This document shows positions 1-8,577 of a stretch of DNA of 64,000 nucleotides, in pieces (position 1 is the first letter of the stretch; every line of letters starts with the position of its first letter). The notes beneath the pieces are model-generated. The model searched no databases. It was not told the origin of the DNA and saw only the letters and a program-made list of their open reading frames with translations. This DNA comes from Bacillus sp. OK048 (GTDB taxonomy: Bacteria > Bacillota > Bacilli > Bacillales > Cytobacillaceae): contig NZ_FNHN01000001.1 in NCBI RefSeq assembly GCF_900103525.1, positions 1-64,000 of the forward strand, given 5' to 3'. Position numbers and translations under genes: made by a program.

Positions 1-5
1 ACACG

Positions 6-47
6 AAAAAAGATTAGGGAATGTTCAAAAACATCCCTAATCTTTTT
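6..47 (-). terminator. Terminator downstream of the first IclR gene
   Basis: A 10-bp perfect stem (11-20 with 34-43) is extended by a TGT/ACA pair, with an A-run on the left and a T-run on the right. It can therefore terminate in either direction, and it follows the minus-strand IclR gene. Confidence 0.75.
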
Positions 48-111
48 AATTTTTATTGCGGTAAATTTAGATTGCCTATATTTTCAGCAGTCTCCTATTT
101 GCAAGCCTTTT

Positions 112-900
112 CTACTTATACAATTGATATCCCATATAGCTAGACAGTTTGGCTGATGTCTCCAATGCTTTGGGCAGTGCTACTTTCTCGATAAACTCAT
201 CTTGAAACGTCTTTTCAGTACCAACTACATTAACGGCAGCTAAAACCTTGCCACTGCGATCGAAAATGGGTGCAGCGACAGAGTGGATGCCTAACGTTAA
301 CTCCCCTCTTGAAATGGCATAACCACTATAACGAATTCCTTCTAATTCTTGCTGTAAATCTAGTAAATCTGTTTGCGTTCTTTGTGTATATGGTTTTAAA
401 TGAGAACCATATAATACCATATTTAATTGTTCCTTCGACTGGTAGGCAAGCTGCACTTTTCCATTCGCTGTCGCATGTGCTGGTAGTCTAAGTCCAATAT
501 TGACATTGATGGCAGATATCCCTCTTACCGGGGCACTGCCCACATAAACCACTTCGTGCCCATCTAATATCGATAGATGACAGGATGCTCCGGTTTCATC
601 TCTTAGGTTTTCAATATAAGGCTGGGCAATTTCAGGCAGTTTTAAACTACTTAAATACGAAAATCCGATTTCCAATACCTTGGGTGTTAAACTATATCTC
701 TTGGTTGCTTCATCTTGACTTAAGTATCCAAGCGATTGCAGGGTATATAATAATCTGAATGGTACTGTACGGCTAACATCTAGCTCTTTTGCAATCTCGA
801 CCAATGATAATGTTGATCGTTCTTCACCAAATAACTTGAGAATCTCTAGTCCTCTTACTAATGCATTGGCATTATAACGTTCTTTATCATCCTTTGTCAT
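112..900 (-). CDS. IclR-family transcriptional regulator (paralogue 1)
   Basis: This is a 262-residue DNA-binding regulator of usual IclR length. An N-terminal winged helix-turn-helix (about residues 10-75, including SLVEIAKELDVSRTVPFRLL) is followed by an IclR effector domain with PAHATANGK and the closing GIHSVAAPIFDRSG strand. The ATG is preceded by GGAGG at good spacing. It lies 26 nt downstream of an alpha/beta hydrolase on the same strand, so the two are probably one operon. A second, similar IclR gene is divergent at 1834, suggesting a duplicated regulator pair controlling the hydrolase or the importer beyond. IclR proteins commonly sense aromatic or carboxylic acids; the effector here is unknown. 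Confidence 0.9.
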   Translation of the reverse strand: MTKDDKERYNANALVRGLEILKLFGEERSTLSLVEIAKELDVSRTVPFRLLYTLQSLGYLSQDEATKRYSLTPKVLEIGFSYLSSLKLPEIAQPYIENLRDETGASCHLSILDGHEVVYVGSAPVRGISAINVNIGLRLPAHATANGKVQLAYQSKEQLNMVLYGSHLKPYTQRTQTDLLDLQQELEGIRYSGYAISRGELTLGIHSVAAPIFDRSGKVLAAVNVVGTEKTFQDEFIEKVALPKALETSAKLSSYMGYQLYK

Positions 901-918
901 CGTTCATTCACCTCCTCC

Positions 919-932
919 AGTTAGCTCTAACT
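919..932. promoter_or_regulatory. Inverted repeat between hydrolase and IclR gene
   Basis: AGTTAG-CT-CTAACT is a perfect 6-bp inverted repeat that overlaps the hydrolase stop codon just upstream of the IclR ribosome binding site. It could be an operator or a weak RNA hairpin; no binding data can be inferred. Confidence 0.3.
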
Positions 933-1712
933 AAGAAAATTCAATACAATCCCGTTAAAGCTGTTAGGGTCTTCCTGATAACATAAATGACCTGTTCCTG
1001 GTATGATCACTAACTCCGAATTTCTTATCTCATTATGTAAAATCTTAGATTCACCTACTGGCGTTACCTTATCCAACTCCCCACATATAACCAATGTCGG
1101 GACCGTAATTGAAGATAACAAATTCATTTGGTTTAAATTAAATAATGAATAGGCCACTGAGCGATATCCCATCGGTCTTACCTGAGCCATGATTCTTTCC
1201 GCTTCTTTTTTAACTTCAGGGTCAGCTTTTGGGGAGAGCAGCTCCTTCACTCTTTGAGTGGCGATTTCCCTTGGTTCTAAAGTATCGATATTCGTGAGTC
1301 GCGCCATTAATTTCTTTTTATTGTCGACTTCACTTAAAGCTGCAGCCCCTCGTGTCGGATCAGATATGATTAAGCGATCAACCATTTCGGGGAAGCGATA
1401 ACAAAAATCTAATGCAATGGCAGAACCCATTGAATGTCCCAAGAGAGTAACAGAATGATAGTTTAATTTTTCAATAAAGCCTTTTAAAATATCAGCAAAC
1501 TGACTAAAATCAGTGAATTCCTCTTTAGGATCTGAACTTTTTCCATAACCAGGTGCATCCCAAGCAATAACGGTATAACTTTCACTTAAACCTGCTAATT
1601 GTTTCTTCCATGATTGAGAATTATTCCCCATACCATGGAGGATAATGATAGGCTTACCACTTCCTTCTATTTCATAATGAATCGATAAATCTTGAACAGT
1701 TATAAAAGCCAT
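927..1712 (-). CDS. Alpha/beta-fold hydrolase
   Basis: This 261-residue enzyme has the classical alpha/beta-hydrolase triad. The nucleophile elbow is GHSMGSA, the acid is the Asp in GELDKVTP, and the His is in GTGHLCYQEDP; the oxyanion HGMGNN motif is near residue 27. The family includes 3-oxoadipate enol-lactonases and C-C bond hydrolases (MhpC-like), so a role in ring-fission product hydrolysis is possible but not proven. The start at 1712 (MAFITVQD) is chosen because AAGGAGG sits 6 nt upstream; a longer frame starting at 1742 lacks this. It shares an operon with the downstream IclR gene and is divergent from a second IclR gene. Confidence 0.85.
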   Translation of the reverse strand: MAFITVQDLSIHYEIEGSGKPIIILHGMGNNSQSWKKQLAGLSESYTVIAWDAPGYGKSSDPKEEFTDFSQFADILKGFIEKLNYHSVTLLGHSMGSAIALDFCYRFPEMVDRLIISDPTRGAAALSEVDNKKKLMARLTNIDTLEPREIATQRVKELLSPKADPEVKKEAERIMAQVRPMGYRSVAYSLFNLNQMNLLSSITVPTLVICGELDKVTPVGESKILHNEIRNSELVIIPGTGHLCYQEDPNSFNGIVLNFLS

Positions 1713-1776
1713 TTTCACCCTCCTTAATTTTTTTAAAAACACAGAAAAATGTTGTATAATAGAAACGAATTGTGTA

Positions 1777-1790
1777 ATGAATTAGTTCAT
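1777..1790. promoter_or_regulatory. Candidate IclR operator in divergent promoter region
   Basis: ATGAA-TTAG-TTCAT is an inverted repeat between the divergent hydrolase and IclR genes. A TATAAT hexamer at 1755-1760 upstream of the plus-strand IclR gene puts the repeat just downstream of a likely -10. This is consistent with autoregulation but is inferred only from position and symmetry. Confidence 0.35.
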
Positions 1791-1833
1791 CCATATGCTT
1801 CAACCACCAGGTTTACTAGGAGTGATATCATAT

Positions 1834-2610
1834 ATGTCAGAAGAAAAAAACGATCGATACTTATCTAATTCCTTGGTTAGAGGGTTAGAAATACTTAAAA
1901 TGTTCACTGGGGAAATGCCAACATTATCATTATCAGAAATAGCTAATAAACTTAATGTTAGCCGGACTACACCTTACAGAATCTTGTTTACCCTTCAATC
2001 CTTAGGTTATATCCGTCAGGATGAGCTATCAAAACGATATGAACTGACTCCCAAAGTACTTGAACTTGGTTTTACTTATTTAAATACGATGCCTTTCTTA
2101 GATCTCGCCCGCCCATACTTAGAGGATCTGAGAGATGAGACAGGTTTATCTACTCATATTGGCATTCTCGAAGGAAATGAAGTGACGTATATTGCTAGAG
2201 TCCCTGGAAAAGGTGTTACAACCGTCAATGTAACCGTTGGCTCGAGACTTCCTGCCCATGCTACGGCATTGGGAAAAGTATTACTTGCTTTTCAAAAAGA
2301 AGAAACCTTAACCAAAATGTTCACTGGAAAAGAGCTAAAATCTTATACAGGCAAGACCAAAACACAATTACTAGCATTAGAAAAAGAATTAAAAGAAATA
2401 AAAGAAAAAGGCTTTTCTACTAGCAATGAAGAATTTGAAAACGGAATATATTCCGTTGCTGCTCCCATATTAAATCGGCAGGGTCATATTACGGCTGCCA
2501 TTAATATCGTTGCCCCAGTGTCAGTCTGCAAGGGAGACTTCATCGAAGAAACAGTAATTCCTGCCTTGCTGAAGCAAGCACAACAACTTTCTAGCTTTTC
2601 TGGTTACTAG
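1834..2610 (+). CDS. IclR-family transcriptional regulator (paralogue 2)
   Basis: This 258-residue regulator has the same layout as the gene at 112-900: winged HTH with SLSEIANKLNVSRTTPYRIL, then an effector-binding domain with PAHATALGKVLLAF and GIYSVAAPILNRQG. The two proteins match closely through the HTH (NSLVRGLEILKMF against NALVRGLEILKLF), so they are recent paralogues. The start at 1834 is chosen for the AGGAG at 1818-1822; an ATG at 1795 has no such site. It is divergent from the hydrolase and followed by a clear terminator. It likely controls the divergent hydrolase operon, the importer at 2694-6092, or both. Confidence 0.88.
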   Translation: MSEEKNDRYLSNSLVRGLEILKMFTGEMPTLSLSEIANKLNVSRTTPYRILFTLQSLGYIRQDELSKRYELTPKVLELGFTYLNTMPFLDLARPYLEDLRDETGLSTHIGILEGNEVTYIARVPGKGVTTVNVTVGSRLPAHATALGKVLLAFQKEETLTKMFTGKELKSYTGKTKTQLLALEKELKEIKEKGFSTSNEEFENGIYSVAAPILNRQGHITAAINIVAPVSVCKGDFIEETVIPALLKQAQQLSSFSGY

Positions 2611-2626
2611 GTATAGAAATAACCGT

Positions 2627-2676
2627 GGATATCGATATTCATTTCAAAAAGAGGAATGAGCATGGATATCCTTTTT
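2627..2676 (+). terminator. Terminator of the plus-strand IclR gene
   Basis: An imperfect long stem starts GGATATC (2627-2633) and closes GATATCC (2665-2671), followed by TTTTT. It sits between convergent genes. Confidence 0.6.
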
Positions 2677-2693
2677 ACATTTCCTTCATTATA

Positions 2694-3449
2694 TTAATGC
2701 CAAAATACAAATTTCTTTTGAATAACATCAAGAATGATACTCATTAAATAGCCAACAATTGCAATCAGCAAAACAGTCGCCAATACATTTACCTGAACAA
2801 GTGATGATGACATAAAACTTAATAAATATCCCATTCCCTCAGTAGAACTTATCATTTCTGTTAGGATGGAAATAATCAAGGCAAGAGGAAGAGCAATTCT
2901 TAAGCCTGTAAAAATAGCTGGGGCTGTTGCAGGCAATAATACCTTCCAAAACATTTTATAATGATTGGCTCCCATATTTTGTGAAGCCCATAAATAAATA
3001 TGATTTACCCGTAATGCACCGTAGTAGGTATTAATAATAATTGGGAATAGGCACTCTAATACAATTAAGAATATTTTCGAGCCTGAGCCAATTCCGAGCA
3101 TAAATACTAGGATTGGATAGAGCGCAACCCTTGGAATCGGATACCCAATTGATAACATCGGCTGCATTAATTTGTTCATTAGATTAAACCGGCTCATCAT
3201 GATTCCTAGTGGAACCCCAATGATCGCTGAAATAGTAAATCCACTTAACACTCGTACCATCGTGACCGATAAGTTATCCCAGAGCATAGATGACAAGGCT
3301 AAATCGTAAGCAACACCGAACACCACAAACATGGATGGAAATAGCCTTTCTGGCATAATTCCCAGTGCTGCTACCACTTCCCATAAGATCAGCAATATAA
3401 AAATAGATTGATAGTCTAACACTTTATTCCAAATCCTTTTGAACATCAT
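2694..3449 (-). CDS. ABC transporter permease, NitT/TauT (SsuC) type, second subunit
   Basis: This 251-residue membrane protein has about six hydrophobic segments and the BPD-type EAA loop (GANHYKMFWKVLLP, about residues 150-163) that contacts the ATPase. It is the last gene of a four-gene set: binding protein, ATPase, permease, permease. It starts 8 nt after the preceding permease, with AGAGGTG before the ATG. Two different permeases suggest a heterodimeric channel, a less common arrangement than the SsuC homodimer. Substrates of this family include nitrate, taurine, alkanesulfonates, thiamine precursors and aromatic acids; the one here is unknown. Confidence 0.85.
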   Translation of the reverse strand: MMFKRIWNKVLDYQSIFILLILWEVVAALGIMPERLFPSMFVVFGVAYDLALSSMLWDNLSVTMVRVLSGFTISAIIGVPLGIMMSRFNLMNKLMQPMLSIGYPIPRVALYPILVFMLGIGSGSKIFLIVLECLFPIIINTYYGALRVNHIYLWASQNMGANHYKMFWKVLLPATAPAIFTGLRIALPLALIISILTEMISSTEGMGYLLSFMSSSLVQVNVLATVLLIAIVGYLMSIILDVIQKKFVFWH

Positions 3450-3457
3450 TTCACCTC

Positions 3458-4222
3458 TTATACTTTATTAACATCCCACCATAATACTCTGCTTCGAATC
3501 ATAAGCAATAATTTATCAAAGATAAATCCTAGGAGTCCGATGAAAGCGACACCTGCAAACATATAGTCGGTTCTTCCTCCGAGATCTGCATTTAGAATCA
3601 AGAAGCCAAGTCCGAATCCATTGGCCGCACCGATAATTTCAGATGAAAACATCATGACAAAGGTCAATCCTAATGAAACTCTTAAACCATCAAATATTTT
3701 TGGCAGGGTAACAGGAAACACAATTTTCGTTAATAATTGGAAAGCATTTGCCCCCATATTTTGTCCTGACCACAGGAAAACTTGTTTAACCGAATGTACT
3801 CCATCTCTCGTAGCAACAAAACATGGAAAAAAGGCAGTTAAAAAGATAATTAATATTCTGGTAGTATCGCTTATTCCAAACCAAACCATTAAAATCGGCA
3901 GTAACGCAATTTTGGGTATCGGGTTAAGCGTGTTTACAATTGGATTAAAGAAGGTTCCCACTCTTCGATAGTATCCTGCTAAGATTCCAAACGTAATACC
4001 CACTATGACAACCAATAAAAAGCCCATTAATGATCGAAAAAGACTTGAACCGATATGATTAACCAGATCTCCCTCTATCCAAAGTTCGCCCATTGATTTT
4101 ATAATTGCCAGTGGACTAGAAAGATACGTTGGAAACCATGAAAAGGCAGCAAGGATTTCCCACGTAAAAAAAATAGCTAGTAACTCAAATACTGCAATCA
4201 TGCGAATAAGTTTTTTATCCAT
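3458..4222 (-). CDS. ABC transporter permease, NitT/TauT (SsuC) type, first subunit
   Basis: This 254-residue integral membrane protein has about six transmembrane stretches and an EAA loop (GANAFQLLTKIVFP). Its ATG overlaps the end of the ATPase gene by 8 nt and its GGAGGT ribosome binding site lies inside that gene, so translation is probably coupled. It is clearly related to the following permease, and the pair should form the membrane pore of one importer. Confidence 0.85.
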   Translation of the reverse strand: MDKKLIRMIAVFELLAIFFTWEILAAFSWFPTYLSSPLAIIKSMGELWIEGDLVNHIGSSLFRSLMGFLLVVIVGITFGILAGYYRRVGTFFNPIVNTLNPIPKIALLPILMVWFGISDTTRILIIFLTAFFPCFVATRDGVHSVKQVFLWSGQNMGANAFQLLTKIVFPVTLPKIFDGLRVSLGLTFVMMFSSEIIGAANGFGLGFLILNADLGGRTDYMFAGVAFIGLLGFIFDKLLLMIRSRVLWWDVNKV

Positions 4223-5024
4223 TGACTACCTCCGAGATCAATTCTATTGGCTTCTTATGCTCTTGATGAAGAAGATCCCAAATTTGATTTCGATAATCTC
4301 TAAATTCAGAAGATTTATAGAGATTTAAATCCCTAGGTCTCGGGAATTTAATATCAATAACCTCTGAAATGACTGCTGGTCTACCGGAAAAAACAACAAC
4401 GGTATCACTTAAGAAAACCGCCTCTTCGATATCATGCGTAACAAACAATACACTCTTTTGAGATTCGCTCCAAATCCGCAGCAATTCGACCTGCATTTCT
4501 TCCCTTGTTTGCGCATCCAATGCTCCAAATGGCTCATCCATCAACAACACTTGCGGATCAAAGGCTAGAATTCGAGCTAAGGAAACCCTTTGCCTCATCC
4601 CGCCTGATAGCTGCGAAGGCAATTGATTTCTGAATTCCCATAAACGGACCAATTTCAAATACTTTTCAACAATTTCATTTCTTTCCTTCTTCGGTGCTCC
4701 TTGAATATCTAATCCCCAAGCTACATTATCAAAAACATTCAGCCATGGAAAAAGTGCAGATTCCTGAAACATCATTCCCCTGTCAGGGCCTGGCTTTTCA
4801 ACTTCTTTACCTCTTACTTTGACTTTCCCAGAGGTCTTGTCAATAAAGCCGCCAACAATGTGTAAAAAAGTACTTTTCCCACAGCCGCTTGGGCCGACAA
4901 TACTCACAAATTTCCCTTCAGGAATCCTCAAACTTACATCTTTTATCGCAACCACTTCTTCTTTTTTAGTAGAATAGACTTTTCTCAAATTCTCAATTTC
5001 CATTGCTGCGGTTTTAATGGTCAT
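4215..5024 (-). CDS. ABC transporter ATP-binding protein, NitT/TauT (SsuB) type
   Basis: This is a 269-residue ATPase with all motifs intact: Walker A GPSGCGKST, Q-loop region MFQESALFPWL, signature LSGGMRQR, Walker B VLLMDEPFGALD and the H-loop VTHDIEEAVFL. The MDEPFGALDAQTR block is typical of nitrate/sulfonate/taurine importers. AGGAGAA precedes the ATG. It lies between the binding protein and the two permeases. Confidence 0.92.
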   Translation of the reverse strand: MTIKTAAMEIENLRKVYSTKKEEVVAIKDVSLRIPEGKFVSIVGPSGCGKSTFLHIVGGFIDKTSGKVKVRGKEVEKPGPDRGMMFQESALFPWLNVFDNVAWGLDIQGAPKKERNEIVEKYLKLVRLWEFRNQLPSQLSGGMRQRVSLARILAFDPQVLLMDEPFGALDAQTREEMQVELLRIWSESQKSVLFVTHDIEEAVFLSDTVVVFSGRPAVISEVIDIKFPRPRDLNLYKSSEFRDYRNQIWDLLHQEHKKPIELISEVVNG

Positions 5025-5075
5025 TTGTTCTCCTCCTATTTATAAATGCGAGGACAAGAAATGTCCCCGCACCCT

Positions 5076-6092
5076 TTATTTAGCTGGCAATAAAGATGTA
5101 TCAATTAAATCTTTAAGATCGATTTCTTTCTCAATCCATTTATCTTTTAACATAAGCTCTTGTACCTTTTCCCAACCTTCCATGTTAATATAAGCCGAAC
5201 GATTGTTATCGGTCATGTTAACATAGATTTCTGGGTCAGCTTGAACCTTTTTCGTTTTATCGATAATTTTCTGTCTAGCTTCTTTACCATTTCCATGGTA
5301 ATACTTTACGATGCTTGCGTAATCAGCTAGGAAATCTTTTACAGCTTGCTTATTCTCCTTGATAAAATCCGGGTGCATAAACATAACGAGGAAGTCTTCA
5401 TCGAATGGAACACCTGTTTTTGAGTTAAAGATGGTTTTAAACTCTCCACTGGCTTCCGCTGCGGCACCAAATGGCTGCGGGAACATCCCGACGTCAATTT
5501 TTTCAGATTTGACAGCCTCTGTCATTGCAGGAATTGGTGTAATCGCATATTTGACATCTTTGTCTGGATCTAATCCAGCTGTTCTCAATGCATTTCGAAC
5601 CCACATATCTGTTGGTGATTTAAAATCAGAAAGTCCAATTGTTTTCCCCTTGAGGTCTTTAATATCGTTAATCTCTGAATCTTTTAATGTCATAAATGCT
5701 GAATTGAAGCCAACATTAGGTGTATCTTTTGATAAAACTGCAACAACTTTCATCTTGATCCCTTGTGAAGCAGATAGAATGGCAGCCCCTTGACCTAATG
5801 ATCCAGCATTAATTTGATCCGCCTGATAAGCATTTAATCTATCAGCATTTGCTCTAAATTGAGAGAGGTTAATTTTATATGTTTTCCCTTGGTTAGGTGC
5901 TAATGATGGATCCGCTTCAAACAACCAAATTGGCTCTTCTGTAGCAAATCCGCCGCCAAAGTTAATTTCTACGACACCCGCTTCTTTCTTCTCAGATGTT
6001 CCAGAGGTTTTTTTAGATGATTTTTCCCCAGAACATGCTGCAAGCATAAAAGCTAGTGAGATCAGCACAAAAAATAGTAAAGATTTTTTCAC
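5076..6092 (-). CDS. Substrate-binding lipoprotein, NMT1/SsuA type
   Basis: This is about 338 residues. A lipoprotein signal ends in the lipobox LAAC (mature Cys near residue 20). The mature part is a type-2 periplasmic-binding-like fold of the NMT1/SsuA group, with the dip motifs IKDLKGKTIGLS and EKIDVGMFPQPFG. It would capture the ligand outside the membrane for the transporter downstream. The GTG at 6092 is preferred because AGGAG lies 9 nt upstream and the protein then begins with Lys-Lys before the hydrophobic core; TTG codons at 6098 and 6101 are alternatives. The ligand cannot be read from sequence. Confidence 0.85.
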   Translation of the reverse strand: MKKSLLFFVLISLAFMLAACSGEKSSKKTSGTSEKKEAGVVEINFGGGFATEEPIWLFEADPSLAPNQGKTYKINLSQFRANADRLNAYQADQINAGSLGQGAAILSASQGIKMKVVAVLSKDTPNVGFNSAFMTLKDSEINDIKDLKGKTIGLSDFKSPTDMWVRNALRTAGLDPDKDVKYAITPIPAMTEAVKSEKIDVGMFPQPFGAAAEASGEFKTIFNSKTGVPFDEDFLVMFMHPDFIKENKQAVKDFLADYASIVKYYHGNGKEARQKIIDKTKKVQADPEIYVNMTDNNRSAYINMEGWEKVQELMLKDKWIEKEIDLKDLIDTSLLPAK

Positions 6093-6230
6093 AAACAACA
6101 ACTCCTAATCTCTCTCAAATTTTTATTACCTCTTGACATCCCCTTATGAACCAATCCATTTTGTTACATTTTCAGATTTCACATTAAAATGAAAGACAAA
6201 AATATCACTATCAACCCCCTTTTATGTTTT

Positions 6231-6256
6231 ATATACAAAAACAAGTTTTGTTATAT
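6231..6256. promoter_or_regulatory. Dyad just downstream of the importer promoter
   Basis: ATATACAAAA-ACAAG-TTTTGTTATAT is a nearly perfect dyad located immediately after the -10 of the promoter at 6261-6289. It is a plausible repressor site for the neighbouring GntR protein. The core ACAAGTTTTGT recurs at 10470-10480. Confidence 0.4.
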
Positions 6257-6260
6257 GTAC

Positions 6261-6289
6261 ATTGTAATAACAGTTGAAAGCGTAGTCAA
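6261..6289 (-). promoter_or_regulatory. SigA-type promoter of the NitT/TauT-type importer
   Basis: On the minus strand, TTGACT and TACAAT are separated by exactly 17 nt, about 170 nt upstream of the binding-protein gene. Confidence 0.6.
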
Positions 6290-6331
6290 CTTATTTATTT
6301 GAAAATATATAATTTTCAGTTAACCAAAAAT

Positions 6332-6360
6332 AAAAAAAAGTCATCAGTTTCCTGAGACTT
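6332..6360 (-). terminator. Terminator of the GntR gene
   Basis: AAGTC(A)TCAG pairs with CTGAGACTT around a TTTC loop, followed on the minus strand by a run of T residues. Confidence 0.6.
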
Positions 6361-6367
6361 CTCAACT

Positions 6368-7075
6368 TTATAGATATTGCAAATATGTTGTGTGATGAAT
6401 ATAATTTTCATTTACATGCTTTTTAATGGTCCGAACGGCTTTCTCTTTATCCCTTTCACGAAATGCTTGAATTAGCTGGAGATGTTCATTTGTTCGTTCT
6501 TTATACCAACTAGAATCAATTGGGATAACATTCCCTTCACCTTGAATCGATAAAAATGAAATACGCATAGAAAGCCATAATGAATCAGTAAATTTACTAA
6601 TAAAAAAATTTCCAGAATAAGAATAAATCATTTGATGAAATTCAATATTCAAATGAGTACCTCTAATAAAGTCATCATTTTTTAAGGTATTGATCATTTT
6701 CTCTGTGGACCATTCTAACTCCCTGATTCCATCTTCTGTTATTAATTCGCAAGCTTTTGAAACTGCATATGCTTCTAAAACTTCTCTAATTTCAAATTCC
6801 TGTTTTAACAATTCAAAGTTTATGGGGGCAATTTCCATCCCAATTCCTGGCTTTACCATCAAGAACCCTTCTTGCTCTAGCTTTCTTAAAGCTTCCCGTA
6901 CAGGCGTACGACTACAATTACATTTACTAGCCAAATCATCTTCGGTCACACGATCTCCAGGCAGTAATTTCCCTTCTATAATGGCATTTTTCACAATATG
7001 AAAGATTGCCTCACGTAATGGTTTGGTAGAATAACGTTCTAATTCTTTCTCAAAGTGATAAAGCTGTTTCTCCAT
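6368..7075 (-). CDS. GntR-family regulator, FCD (FadR/VanR) subfamily
   Basis: This 235-residue regulator has a GntR winged HTH at about residues 15-85 (DLASKCNCSRTPVREALRKL) and an all-helical FCD domain behind it. FCD metal-binding positions appear as an Asp in DDFIRG, the His in HLNIEFHQ, and a late His. AAGGAGAG precedes the ATG. It sits between the NitT/TauT importer and the LIV importer. FCD regulators often repress transport or catabolic operons for organic acids. Palindromic candidates at 6231-6256, 16162-16176 and 16232-16246 could be its sites, but this is inference. Confidence 0.88.
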   Translation of the reverse strand: MEKQLYHFEKELERYSTKPLREAIFHIVKNAIIEGKLLPGDRVTEDDLASKCNCSRTPVREALRKLEQEGFLMVKPGIGMEIAPINFELLKQEFEIREVLEAYAVSKACELITEDGIRELEWSTEKMINTLKNDDFIRGTHLNIEFHQMIYSYSGNFFISKFTDSLWLSMRISFLSIQGEGNVIPIDSSWYKERTNEHLQLIQAFRERDKEKAVRTIKKHVNENYIHHTTYLQYL

Positions 7076-7118
7076 CTAGACTCTCCTTCAATAATTTCCC
7101 TATTCACCTACTACTTTA

Positions 7119-7829
7119 TTATACTCCGAGGTATTTGTGAAGGATCTCATCACTATTTAATAAAACATCTGGAGTACCCTCCCAGACAATATGACCTTTA
7201 TTCATGACCAATACACGATCAGCCACATCACAAGCAAGTTTTAAGTTTTGTTCGACAACTAGAATCGATAGTCCTGTTTTCTTTAAGTCTCTAATAATGT
7301 CTGTGATTTGGTCGATGATTACTGGGGCAAGTCCCTCTGATGGCTCATCCATTAGTAGTAACTGTGGATTGGTAATTAATGCCCTGCCTATGGCCAACAT
7401 TTGCTGCTGTCCGCCAGACAATTCATTCCCCATATTTTGTTCCCGTAATTTTAACGCTGGAAACAACTCATATACTTCCTCGATACTCCAATATTTTAAG
7501 CCTTTTTCCTTATGTTTAATCGGACGGCTTGGCATTAACAGGTTTTCCCTTACCGTTAAAGAAGAAAAAACACGCCTTCCTTGCGGTACCAATGCCATAT
7601 GCAATTTTGAGATTTTATTAGCTGGCAACCTTTCAATAGAATGGTCCTTAAAACGAATTTTACCTTTTTTCGATGGTGTTAATCCCGAGATGGTGTGAAT
7701 GGTTGTGGTCTTTCCCGCACCATTTCGACCTAAAAGGGCTACACACTCCCCCTCTGTTATAGTGAAATTAACCCCTTGTAAAATATGACTATTACCATAA
7801 TACGTGTGTACATCCTCTAAACTAAGCAT
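7119..7829 (-). CDS. LIV-type (HAAT) ABC transporter ATPase, LivF-like
   Basis: This 236-residue ATPase has Walker A GRNGAGKTT, signature LSGGQQQM, Walker B LLLMDEPSEGL and the late VVEQNLKLACDVADR block typical of LivF. It is the last gene of a five-gene importer set. The ATG at 7829 is chosen because GGAGG lies 11 nt upstream; a TTG at 7850 would add seven residues. The start overlaps the LivG stop by 8 nt. Confidence 0.9.
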   Translation of the reverse strand: MLSLEDVHTYYGNSHILQGVNFTITEGECVALLGRNGAGKTTTIHTISGLTPSKKGKIRFKDHSIERLPANKISKLHMALVPQGRRVFSSLTVRENLLMPSRPIKHKEKGLKYWSIEEVYELFPALKLREQNMGNELSGGQQQMLAIGRALITNPQLLLMDEPSEGLAPVIIDQITDIIRDLKKTGLSILVVEQNLKLACDVADRVLVMNKGHIVWEGTPDVLLNSDEILHKYLGV

Positions 7830-8577
7830 GGTTTCGGGCACCTCCACCAAAGTAGATTTCTTGGATCATTTCATTTCCACGAACGTCTTCTGGTGTACCT
7901 GAAAGAATCGTTTCTCCGTGATGTAATACGGTAATTCGATCAGCTGTACTAAATACAACCTCCATATCATGTTCAATCATTAATAACGTAACAGAACGTG
8001 GAATTCTTTTGATTAATTCAGTGGTCCGGATGGTTTCAGAAGGCGACATTCCCGATGTAGGTTCATCTAGTAAAAGAATTTTTGGATTTGCACAAAGAGC
8101 TAACATAATTTCTAATACCCTCTGTTCACCATAGGACAAATTTTTAACTTTTACATTCCTTCTATCCTGCATTTCCCATTGAAGCAACATTTCTTCAGAT
8201 TCCCTTCGAATATCAGCATACTCGGAAAGGCTTTTTAAGAATTTCATCTTATATGGTTTTTCTGATAGAATCGCTAAGTAGATATTTTCTCCAACTGTTA
8301 AATCAGTGAATAAATTATTCTTTTGAAAGGTCCTCGCCATTCCCAATTTAACACGCTCGTGTGAAGGTACTTCCTTAATCGATTTGCCTTCTAAAAAAAC
8401 ATCTCCAGACTCAAATTTAAGCGTTCCATATAGGCAATTGATAAAAGTGGTTTTCCCGGCACCATTTGGCCCGATAATGACATGCCGTTCTCCAGGTTGT
8501 AGTTCAATGGTTGCATCTTTTAAGACATGTATGGCTTTAAAGGATTTATTTAGCTTCTCCACTTTCATTAAGCTCAA
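7822..8577 (-). CDS. LIV-type (HAAT) ABC transporter ATPase, LivG-like
   Basis: This is about 251 residues with Walker A GPNGAGKTT, a LivG-type signature LSYGEQRVLE and Walker B ILLLDEPTSGM. It pairs with the LivF-like ATPase. The TTG start at 8577 sits 7 nt after a GGGGGG ribosome binding site; an ATG three codons downstream (8568) is 16 nt away and less likely. The gene overlaps LivM by 32 nt, indicating translational coupling. Confidence 0.88.
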   Translation of the reverse strand: MSLMKVEKLNKSFKAIHVLKDATIELQPGERHVIIGPNGAGKTTFINCLYGTLKFESGDVFLEGKSIKEVPSHERVKLGMARTFQKNNLFTDLTVGENIYLAILSEKPYKMKFLKSLSEYADIRRESEEMLLQWEMQDRRNVKVKNLSYGEQRVLEIMLALCANPKILLLDEPTSGMSPSETIRTTELIKRIPRSVTLLMIEHDMEVVFSTADRITVLHHGETILSGTPEDVRGNEMIQEIYFGGGARNHA

